In this document: piece after piece, positions 6,225 through 11,488 of the stretch | Layout of the letters: each line of letters opens with the position of its first letter | Position numbering within the stretch: the stretch's first letter is position 1 | From: JBEKHI01 sp050012355 | GTDB taxonomy: Bacteria; Actinomycetota; Actinomycetes; Streptosporangiales; Streptosporangiaceae | Direction of reading: 5' to 3' | Assembly (NCBI GenBank): GCA_050012355.1 | Contig: JBEKHI010000281.1 | Coordinates: 1-11,488 of the forward strand | DNA: 11,488 nucleotides | Notes under the pieces: model-generated | Seen by the model: only the letters and a program-made list of their open reading frames with translations | Databases searched by the model: none | Told to the model about the DNA's origin: nothing | Made by a program: the position numbers and the translations under genes

Positions 6225-7262
6225 TCACAGCTGATAGCTGACGGTTCCTTCCGGCGCGATGGTCTTACGAAGCTCGCCGCGTAGCACCAAGACCTCCAGG
6301 TGCGCGGCGGTCTCCCCCGTTGCCAGCAGCTGGCTGACCGGGTCCAGCTCGTCGAACGATTGCCGGCGGCGGGTCCACCGGATTCCCTTCGCCACCTGAT
6401 AGGCGGTCGGCCCGGCCCCGGCTCGCACCGCGTTCAGTGTCTCGGTCAGCCGGTCCTCGTGGTGCGCCAGCAGCTCATCCACCCGCGCGTGCACGCTGTC
6501 GGTGACCGGGCCGTGGGCCGGGAGCAGCCGCGCGTCGGGCAGTTCCAGCATCAGCCGCAACGACGAGAGGTAGTCCCGCAGCGCCATCGAATTGCGCTCC
6601 GGCTCGAAGCCGATCGACGGCGTGATGCGGGGCAGGACGTGATCCCCGGCGAACAGCGTCCGCGCGGCCGCGTCGTGGAAGACCAGATGGCCCCGGGTGT
6701 GCCCGGGCGTGTGGATAGCGCGCAGCGTCCGCGACTTAAGCACCAGCTCCGCCCCGTCCGCTACCCAGCGGTCCGGATCCTCCCACTCATCCGCTGGCGG
6801 CCTGGTCCCGCGGTCCCCGCTCGCCAGCCGGGTGAGAAGCTCATCCGCGCCCATAGCGAGCAGATCCTTGACGAACGTGTCGGTATCGCCGTCGGCGGCG
6901 AGTCGCTCAGAAGCGGCGAGGTTGTCCCGCTCGCCCTCGCCGAGAAAGATCGGGCCGGGCCCGACAACCGCGCCGGGGGCGCGCAGCCTGCGCAGCTCGA
7001 CCGCGAGCGTGTAGTGGTCGCGGTGTACATGGGTGATAAGGAAGTTCCGGATGTCCCCGAGCCCCGCGCCGAGCGTCCCGAGCGCCGCCAGCAACTGCTC
7101 GCGGGCTCCGGTGATCGCCATCCCGGCGTCCACCAGGTCGACGCCGTCACTGTCCGCGATGGCGTAGATGTTGACCGCCTTCAGCCCGGTCATCGGCAAC
7201 GGGAGTGGGATACGGTAGATGCCGCCGCCGAGGTCCTCGACGGCGGGGTCATCCCAGCTCAA
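6225..7262 (-). CDS. Metallo-beta-lactamase-fold hydrolase (LACTB2-like, with C-terminal winged-helix region)
   Basis: 345 residues. Zinc ligands of the glyoxalase-II/MBL fold are all present: HVHRDH at 78-83, H188 in HTPGHTRGH, D207 in AGDHV and H250 in LPAHGP. The last 80 residues (from AHHEDRLTETLNAV) form the helical winged-helix extension found in LACTB2-like members, ending GELRKTIAPEGTVSYQL. Substrate class is open: thioester, lactone, phosphodiester and RNA substrates are all known in the fold. The TTG start at 7262 has GAGG 8 bases upstream and gives the usual N-terminus (GGGIYRIPLPLP). Its 3' end is 91 bases upstream of the regulator's ATG on the same strand. It is divergent from the small gene at 7323; the 60 bases between them must hold both promoters. 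Confidence 0.88.
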   Translation of the reverse strand: MSWDDPAVEDLGGGIYRIPLPLPMTGLKAVNIYAIADSDGVDLVDAGMAITGAREQLLAALGTLGAGLGDIRNFLITHVHRDHYTLAVELRRLRAPGAVVGPGPIFLGEGERDNLAASERLAADGDTDTFVKDLLAMGADELLTRLASGDRGTRPPADEWEDPDRWVADGAELVLKSRTLRAIHTPGHTRGHLVFHDAAARTLFAGDHVLPRITPSIGFEPERNSMALRDYLSSLRLMLELPDARLLPAHGPVTDSVHARVDELLAHHEDRLTETLNAVRAGAGPTAYQVAKGIRWTRRRQSFDELDPVSQLLATGETAAHLEVLVLRGELRKTIAPEGTVSYQL

Positions 7263-7309
7263 ATTCGACCCTCACGTCCCTGATGTTACCGGCTAGCCGG
7301 GCGCTCCAC

Positions 7310-7315
7310 TATGAT
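7310..7315 (+). promoter_or_regulatory. -10 element TATGAT of the small acidic gene, implying a leaderless GTG start
   Basis: TATGAT is one base from the consensus TATAAT. The GTG at 7323 follows after 7 bases, the normal distance from -10 to transcription start. A poor -35 (TTACCG, 7286-7291) lies 18 bases upstream. There is no Shine-Dalgarno before either ATG 7311 or GTG 7323. Confidence 0.5.
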
Positions 7316-7322
7316 TCAGCCC

Positions 7323-7541
7323 GTGGATGACAACGAGGGGCTGATCGATGAGCTCCAGGAAGAACTAGGCGCGGACTACAGCCCCCAGCTGCGCGTTGCG
7401 TCGGACATGCTCACGGATAATCCGGGCGCCGCCGTCCCTTATCTACTGTTCTCCATCGCCAAGTCATTGGAGGACATCTCGTTCCTGCTCGCGAATGACA
7501 GCATCAGCGTCGTCAGCGACCTGGAGGACGAGGAGGAATAG
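7323..7541 (+). CDS. Small acidic protein of unknown function, upstream of fdhD
   Basis: 72 residues from GTG 7323 (76 from ATG 7311). I do not recognise it. It is strongly acidic at both ends (VDDNEGLIDELQEELGADY and VVSDLEDEEE), soluble, without cysteine, and looks all-helical with one amphipathic or hydrophobic helix in the middle (AAVPYLLFSIAKSLEDISFL). The later start is preferred because TATGAT at 7310-7315 would start the transcript there. The coding frame carries typical high-GC third positions and the gene ends 9 bases before fdhD, whose Shine-Dalgarno-like AGGAGG (7531-7536) lies within its last codons, so the two are likely coupled. A role linked to FdhD or formate dehydrogenase maturation is only a guess from position. 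Confidence 0.7.
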   Translation: MDDNEGLIDELQEELGADYSPQLRVASDMLTDNPGAAVPYLLFSIAKSLEDISFLLANDSISVVSDLEDEEE

Positions 7542-7550
7542 CCTGGGGGT

Positions 7551-8372
7551 GTGGATATCTCAACCGCACCGCTCAGGACCCAACGCCGCCGGGTGCTGCG
7601 GGTCACCCTGCCGGGTGACGGCTCAGCTAGCGCCGAGCACCGAGCGGACATTCTCGCTGTCGAGGAGCCGCTGGAGATCCGCGTCGATGGCACCCCGCTG
7701 ACCGTCACCATGCGGACGCCAGGGGACGATCTTGACCTAGCCGCCGGGTTCCTGTACACCGAGGGCCTGCTGCCCTCGCTGGCCGAGGTCCGCGAGATCC
7801 GGATGTGCGACGTCAACGTCGCCGCCGTGGACACGGTGCCGGGCGCCCGGGTAGTCATCCCCAAGCGCAACTTCCTCACCACCAGCGCGTGCGGTGTCTG
7901 CGGCAAGGACTCCATCGAATCGGTACGGGTCCGCACGCCGTTCGATGTGGCGGCCAATCAGGTCCAGGTACCCGCCGCGTTGCTCGCGTCGCTGCCTGAA
8001 CAGCTGCGCGCCGCCCAGAAGCTGTTCTCCGCTACCGGCGGCCTGCACGCCGCCGGACTATTCACGATTTCTGGGGACTTGCTGGTTTTGCGGGAAGACG
8101 TTGGGCGGCACAACGCGGTCGACAAGGTGGCCGGCTGGGCGCTGCGCAACACTCAGCTCCCGCTGACCGAATGCGTGCTCCAGGTCAGCGGGCGCGCCTC
8201 GTTCGAGCTGGCACAGAAGGCGCTGATGCTCGGCATCCCCGTGCTGTCGGCGGTCTCCGCGCCGTCGTCGCTGGCGGTATCGCTCGCCGAAGAGGGCGGC
8301 ATGACGCTCGCCGGCTTCGTCCGCGGCACGACGATGAACGTCTACACAGGCCAGGACCGCGTCGTCGTGTGA
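7551..8372 (+). CDS. fdhD: Formate dehydrogenase accessory sulfurtransferase FdhD
   Basis: 273 residues, the usual size. FdhD takes sulfur from a cysteine desulfurase (IscS in E. coli) and passes it to the molybdenum cofactor of formate dehydrogenase, also binding the cofactor. Seen here: EEPLEIRVDG near 38-47; the sulfur-relay cysteines C114 and C117 in TSACGVCGKDS, equal to C121/C124 of E. coli; FSATGGLHAAGLF at 159-171; and REDVGRHNAVDK at 181-192, the loop for guanine nucleotide of the cofactor. The end (VSAPSSLAVSLAEEGGMTLAGFVRG) is typical. The GTG start at 7551 gives the expected N-terminus although the nearest SD candidates are either one base (GGGGG) or 14 bases (AGGAGG) away. No formate dehydrogenase subunit gene is in the window, so its client enzyme is elsewhere. 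Confidence 0.96.
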   Translation: MDISTAPLRTQRRRVLRVTLPGDGSASAEHRADILAVEEPLEIRVDGTPLTVTMRTPGDDLDLAAGFLYTEGLLPSLAEVREIRMCDVNVAAVDTVPGARVVIPKRNFLTTSACGVCGKDSIESVRVRTPFDVAANQVQVPAALLASLPEQLRAAQKLFSATGGLHAAGLFTISGDLLVLREDVGRHNAVDKVAGWALRNTQLPLTECVLQVSGRASFELAQKALMLGIPVLSAVSAPSSLAVSLAEEGGMTLAGFVRGTTMNVYTGQDRVVV

Positions 8373-8430
8373 TCCTGGGCAGTGCGGCGCTGTCCGCACT
8401 CTTGTGGGGGCAGCGCCGCACTGCCCAGGA
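8373..8430. terminator. Very long hairpin, bidirectional terminator between fdhD and the oxidoreductase gene
   Basis: A perfect 20-bp inverted repeat, TCCTGGGCAGTGCGGCGCTG (8373-8392) and its complement at 8411-8430, starts on the base after the fdhD stop. The 18-base centre (8393-8410) can pair further (CC-CAC with GTG-GG around TCTT), giving nearly 27 pairs with one mismatch and one G-U. No U-tract follows on either side, as is common for actinobacterial terminators. It lies between two convergent genes, so it can serve both. Confidence 0.8.
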
Positions 8431-8460
8431 AAACGCGGGCAGCCAGAACGCGCCGAGAGG

Positions 8461-8919
8461 CTAAGCCAGGCGCGCGGGGAAGCCGCCGGTGGCGACCGGG
8501 CCCCAGCGCTCGGGGGTGACGCGCAGCAGGGACTTGTCCTGGCGGACCATCGCCTCGCGGTACTCGTCCCAGTCCGGGTGCTCCCCCGAGATCGACCGGA
8601 AGTACTCCACCAGCGGCTCGACCGCCTCCGGTATATCCAGCACCTCGGCCGTGCCGTCGACCTGAACCCACGGGCCGCCGAAGTCGTCGGACAGGAACAG
8701 CACACTCACCTGCGGGCGCTGTCGCGCGTTCCTGGTCTTGGCCCGCTCCGGGTACGTGGCGACGACGATCCGGCCCTCGGGGTCGACGCCGCAGCTGACC
8801 GGCGAGGCTTGTGGTGAGCCGTCACCCCGCGACGTTATGACTATCGCGTGGTGGCGAGGGCGGATGAAGTCCAGCAGATCGTCGCGCGAGACGGTGGTGT
8901 TGGTCGCTATCTGAGGCAC
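8461..8919 (-). CDS. PPOX-class (pyridoxamine-phosphate-oxidase-fold) oxidoreductase, probably F420-dependent
   Basis: 152 residues of a split-beta-barrel flavin/deazaflavin-binding protein. The pattern is that of the Rv1155-like F420 group: LLDFIRPRHHAIVITSRGDGSPQASPV at the N-terminus, IVVATYPERAKTRNARQRPQVSVLFL for cofactor phosphate binding, then WVQVDGTAEVLD, and a C-terminal RITP-like segment LLRVTPERWGPV. Members reduce biliverdin, quinone-like or other substrates, or simply bind F420 or flavin; the substrate here is unknown. GTG at 8919 is preferred over ATG 8943 because AGGGTGG lies 5 bases upstream and because the ATG falls inside a 23-bp palindrome. The same bases (TAGGGT, plus 8927-8932, 7 bases before GTG) could instead be a -10 of a leaderless mRNA. 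It is 109 bases downstream of the LtrA gene on the same strand. Confidence 0.87.
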   Translation of the reverse strand: MPQIATNTTVSRDDLLDFIRPRHHAIVITSRGDGSPQASPVSCGVDPEGRIVVATYPERAKTRNARQRPQVSVLFLSDDFGGPWVQVDGTAEVLDIPEAVEPLVEYFRSISGEHPDWDEYREAMVRQDKSLLRVTPERWGPVATGGFPARLA

Positions 8920-8937
8920 GAGAACCACCCTACCTAG

Positions 8938-8993
8938 CCCCATGGATGTCCCATCGATGGGCCGCTGGCGCCATCGATGGGACATCCATGGGG
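8938..8993 (-). promoter_or_regulatory. 23-bp perfect inverted repeat upstream of the PPOX gene (operator or LtrA terminator)
   Basis: The arms 8938-8960 and 8971-8993 are perfectly complementary around a 10-base centre (GCCGCTGGCG). Each arm contains the self-complementary CCATCGATGG and each outer end contains CCATGG, so the element is palindromes nested in a palindrome. It is much less GC-rich than the surroundings. It lies 19 bases upstream of the GTG at 8919 and 36 bases downstream of the LtrA stop. It can be a transcript hairpin (terminator of ltrA-like gene) or a binding site for a dimeric regulator of the PPOX gene. Confidence 0.65.
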
Positions 8994-9028
8994 TCGCGCC
9001 AGCCCGAGACCGGCCGCGACGGGCCGCG

Positions 9029-10210
9029 CTAGAGCGCTTCTTGCGTGCGCACGGCGAACAGCCTGTCGTGGGCGGCGACCGCGAGGACGACGACGAGGGT
9101 GAGCGCGGCGAGTGCCTGCTCGGGGACCGAAGTCGCGAGGAAGCCGAGCAGCCCGAGCGCGACTATCCCGGCGATCCGGCTCCACGGGATCACGTGCCAG
9201 ACGACGGCCTTGAACGCGGCGTTGCCTGCCAGGAAGAGCGCGGGGCCGCCGAGGGTCAGCAGCGCCTGCCGCGCCGTGAGGATCTTCGCTGGGTGCGCCA
9301 GGTTCTCGTCGGCGGCCGCGACGACGATGATTCCGGCCACCATCACCGGATGGATGAGGTGGTACGCGGACCGGCCGAGCCGGCCGGGGTCCTTGGACCG
9401 CTCGATCTCCTCGGTAGCCGCCTCGGCCCCGCGGTCGAAGTAGATCCAGTACAGCGCGACGGTGCCGAGAAACGCGATGACGAAGGCGGTCACGTTCGCG
9501 GCGGTGAACGCGTGCACGCCGGACGCGGTCTCGCCGATGCTGACGATCGACTCGCCGAGCGCGATGAGGATGAACGCCGAGCAGCGTTCCGCGAAGTGGC
9601 CGCCGGAGATCGTCCAGTCGGTGGTCAGGGACCTGCCAAGCCCTGGCACCCAGAAGCCCGCCAGGCCGCCGGCCACGTCGGTCCCCGCGGCGAGCACCCA
9701 CAGCAGTTCCCGCAGGTCCCCGTGCGAGATCCCGCCGGCGATCGCGAACCCGCCGCTGATCAGCGTCCAGCCGAGGATGCGCTGGAAGTTGCGCCGCAGC
9801 GGATCGCCGCGCAGCGCGACCACCATGAACACGCTCCGGCCGATCTGGCTGAGCGCGTAACAGCCGCCGACCAGCCAACCGCGGTCGTACCCGCCGGCCG
9901 CGCCGAAGGCACCGGGCAGCGCGGCCGACATGGCGAGGCTCACCAGCATGAGAAAGACGATCAGCAACCGGATCGACAGGTGATCCGGGTCCATCCAGTT
10001 CGTCACCCACGCCGTGTAAGCCCAGCAGAGCCAGACCATCGCCAGCAGCAGGGCCGCCTGCAGCGCGCCCTCGACGGTGGCGTCCTCGGCGAGGTGACGC
10101 GACAGCTGCGTGATCGCGAACACGTAGACCAGGTCGAAGAACAACTCGATGTTCGTGACCCGCTGTGCCCCAGAGCGATCACGCAGCAGCCGCGCCGCTC
10201 GCGTTGTCAT
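9029..10210 (-). CDS. LtrA-family (low temperature requirement) integral membrane protein
   Basis: 393 residues with about ten membrane segments. The family signature is clear at the N-terminus: RVTNIELFFDLVYVFAITQLSRHL, then WLCWAYTAWVTNWMDPDH. In the middle, GGHFAERCSAFILIALGESIVSIGET is the other conserved LtrA block, with charged His/Glu residues in membrane helices. LtrA was named from a Listeria locus needed for growth in the cold; the biochemical role is not known. ATG at 10210 is used in place of the TTG three codons upstream; only a weak GGTAG precedes it. The aldo/keto reductase stop (10213-10215) is two bases upstream, so the two genes are most likely one operon with coupled translation. 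Confidence 0.9.
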   Translation of the reverse strand: MTTRAARLLRDRSGAQRVTNIELFFDLVYVFAITQLSRHLAEDATVEGALQAALLLAMVWLCWAYTAWVTNWMDPDHLSIRLLIVFLMLVSLAMSAALPGAFGAAGGYDRGWLVGGCYALSQIGRSVFMVVALRGDPLRRNFQRILGWTLISGGFAIAGGISHGDLRELLWVLAAGTDVAGGLAGFWVPGLGRSLTTDWTISGGHFAERCSAFILIALGESIVSIGETASGVHAFTAANVTAFVIAFLGTVALYWIYFDRGAEAATEEIERSKDPGRLGRSAYHLIHPVMVAGIIVVAAADENLAHPAKILTARQALLTLGGPALFLAGNAAFKAVVWHVIPWSRIAGIVALGLLGFLATSVPEQALAALTLVVVLAVAAHDRLFAVRTQEAL

Positions 10211-10212
10211 GA

Positions 10213-11220
10213 CTACCAAGCGTAATGCTCGGGTGCCGTCCTATAGCCGGGGAAGATGTCGTCGAGCCGCTTGAGCGTGTCGTCGTTCAGCGTGAGCGTG
10301 AGCGCCCGCTGCGCGTCGTCGAGCTGCGCCTGGGTGCGCGGGCCGATGATCGGCGCGGTCACCGCCGGCCGCGACAGCAGCCAGGCCAGCGCCACGTCGG
10401 CCGGCTCGGCGCCGATCTCGACACAGAGCGACTCGTACTTCTCGAGCTGGTCCCGATGCCGTTGAAGCTCCTCGGCCGCCCGGCCATGCACCCGGCGCCG
10501 ACCCTCCCGCTCGCCGTGAATGACGCCGCCGAGCAGTCCGCCGTTCAGCGGCGACCACGGGATCACCCCGAGGCCGTAGGCCTGGGCCGCGGGCAGCACC
10601 TCGAGCTCGACCTCGCGGACCATCAGGTTGTAGAACGACTGCTCGCTGACCAGTCCGACAAAGCCGCGGGCCCGGGCGGTCTCACTGGCCTGGGCGATGT
10701 GCCAGCCGGCGAAGTTGGACGACCCGGTGTAGAGGATTTTCCCCTGCGTGACGAGGGTTTCCATCGCCTGCCAGATCTCGTCCCACGGGGTGTCACGGTC
10801 GACGTGGTGCATCTGGTAGAGGTCGATGTAGTCGGTCTGGAGGCGTTTCAGCGAGGCGTCGCAGGCGTGCCGGATGTTCAGCGCCGACAGCTTGCCGTCG
10901 TTGGGCCAGTCGCTCATGTTCCCGTAGAGCTTGGTGGCCAGCACGGTGCGTTCCCGCCTGCCGCCGCCGCTGGCGAACCAGTCGCCGATGATCTCCTCGG
11001 TCCAGCCCGAGTGCGACAGCGGGTTGTGGGCGGCTTGGCCGGGCGGGCTCATCGACCGGCCGTAGGTGTTAGCGGTATCGAAGAAGTTGATGCCCAGCTC
11101 GTGCGCGTGGTCCATGATCACGTGCGACTCTTCCGGCGGGGTCAGCGACCCGAAGTTCATCGTGCCGAGGCAGAGCCGGCTCACGGACAGTCCTGTCCGT
11201 CCCAGGTGCGTGTACTCCAT
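10213..11220 (-). CDS. Aldo/keto reductase
   Basis: 335 residues of the AKR TIM-barrel family, an NADPH-dependent carbonyl reductase acting in the cytoplasm. The catalytic tetrad is visible: D48 (FFDTANTYG), Y53, K97 (LATKLYG) and H138 (LYQMHHVD). The C-terminal coenzyme site has APIIGPRTQAQLDD, usual for this group. ATG at 11220 starts the conserved MEYTHLGRTGLSVSRLCLGT; the 26 residues upstream in the open frame lack family likeness. There is no good Shine-Dalgarno. A residue 55-72 loop (SMSPPGQAAHNPLSHSG) is longer than in the core fold but seen in this bacterial subgroup. The natural substrate is unknown. Confidence 0.93.
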   Translation of the reverse strand: MEYTHLGRTGLSVSRLCLGTMNFGSLTPPEESHVIMDHAHELGINFFDTANTYGRSMSPPGQAAHNPLSHSGWTEEIIGDWFASGGGRRERTVLATKLYGNMSDWPNDGKLSALNIRHACDASLKRLQTDYIDLYQMHHVDRDTPWDEIWQAMETLVTQGKILYTGSSNFAGWHIAQASETARARGFVGLVSEQSFYNLMVREVELEVLPAAQAYGLGVIPWSPLNGGLLGGVIHGEREGRRRVHGRAAEELQRHRDQLEKYESLCVEIGAEPADVALAWLLSRPAVTAPIIGPRTQAQLDDAQRALTLTLNDDTLKRLDDIFPGYRTAPEHYAW

Positions 11221-11371
11221 GATCACTATCGTTTCACGAGCCAAGCGTCTGCACAGCCGGGCAGGCCCTGGCGCTCCGGTCGAGCCAGCCCCCCGCAACG
11301 CGGCCGTCGCCCGCAGCCAGTCGCGGGCCGCCTGATCCCCGCTGACCGCCGGGACCGACCAGCGACTGGCA
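11221..11371. other. Intergenic region upstream of the aldo/keto reductase gene
   Basis: About 150 bases between the reductase start and the terminator hairpin. An open frame runs through it as an N-terminal extension of the reductase, but it has no family likeness. I see no convincing promoter; it must hold the reductase promoter unless that gene is read from further right. Confidence 0.4.
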
Positions 11372-11412
11372 ACGGACCGCGGGCCGTTTTCCTGCCGCGT
11401 CCCGCGGTCCGT
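11372..11412 (-). terminator. 12-bp hairpin terminator after the CsbD-family gene
   Basis: The arms ACGGACCGCGGG (11372-11383) and CCCGCGGTCCGT (11401-11412) are perfectly complementary with a 17-base loop. The hairpin begins 8 bases after the stop codon of the CsbD-like gene on the minus strand. No U-tract follows. Confidence 0.7.
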
Positions 11413-11420
11413 ACGTTCAG

Positions 11421-11488
11421 TTACTTTTTGACGGCGTCCTTGATTTTCGCTCCGGCCATCTTGGTGTCGCCCTTGACCTGGTCACCGC
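11421..11488 (-). CDS. CsbD-family stress protein (partial, N-terminus beyond right edge)
   Basis: Only the last 21 residues are in view: GDQVKGDTKMAGAKIKDAVKK, then TAA at 11421-11423. The lysine-rich helix pattern KGD-K-AG-K-KDA-KK is the usual C-terminal end of CsbD-like proteins, small hydrophilic proteins induced under general stress (sigma-B regulon in Bacillus subtilis). The gene is cut by the window edge, not broken. A terminator hairpin follows directly, so it is likely not co-transcribed with the aldo/keto reductase. Confidence 0.75.
   Translation of the reverse strand, partial: GDQVKGDTKMAGAKIKDAVKK

Noticed and set aside
8373..8993. The PPOX gene as a mobile cassette flanked by inverted repeats
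   Set aside because: The two palindromes have unrelated sequences, each is a self-contained hairpin, and there is no transposase or target duplication.
8934..10225. Long overlapping open frames on both strands across the LtrA gene (up to 427 codons)
   Set aside because: Arg/Asp/Gly-rich shadow translations; the LtrA frame has the conserved family blocks and membrane segments.

Overview
The window looks like chromosomal DNA of a high-GC Gram-positive actinomycete, probably a filamentous or otherwise metabolically rich one. The evidence is strong GC bias at third codon positions, GTG/TTG starts, a giant AfsR-type regulator (SARP + NB-ARC + TPR), a GT87 mannosyltransferase, a PPOX/F420-type flavin-fold oxidoreductase, and several leaderless-looking starts. 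I cannot name a species.

Left part (1-1774) is the most interesting. Reading the minus strand, it holds the C-terminal remnant of an M50-like membrane peptidase (1096-1605), two very short peptide genes (968-1090 and 740-826) that share an IRKLD-x-LETT motif, and the start of a ThiF/E1-like adenylyltransferase with an N-terminal PqqD/RRE-like region (668 to beyond the left edge). This is the layout of a RiPP (ribosomally made, modified peptide) cluster. Each peptide gene is followed by a perfect 12-bp hairpin, and the second is preceded by 11-bp tandem repeats that resemble SARP operators. The cluster is damaged at its upstream end: near 1604 the peptidase remnant meets the C-terminal 56 codons of a TPR protein on the plus strand. 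The geometry fits one deletion that removed the 5' halves of two divergent genes.

Middle part (1776-7262, all minus strand) holds a GT87/PimE-like membrane mannosyltransferase, a full-length AfsR-family regulator and a metallo-beta-lactamase-fold hydrolase.

7311-8372 (plus strand) is a two-gene unit: a small acidic protein of unknown function, apparently leaderless, followed by fdhD (formate dehydrogenase accessory sulfurtransferase). It ends in a very long hairpin. No formate dehydrogenase gene is in view.

Right part (8461-11488, minus strand) holds a PPOX-class oxidoreductase with a 23-bp perfect palindrome just upstream, an LtrA-family membrane protein, an aldo/keto reductase two bases upstream of it (likely one operon), and the C-terminal end of a CsbD-family stress protein with its terminator hairpin. 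No rRNA, tRNA, CRISPR array or transposase was seen.
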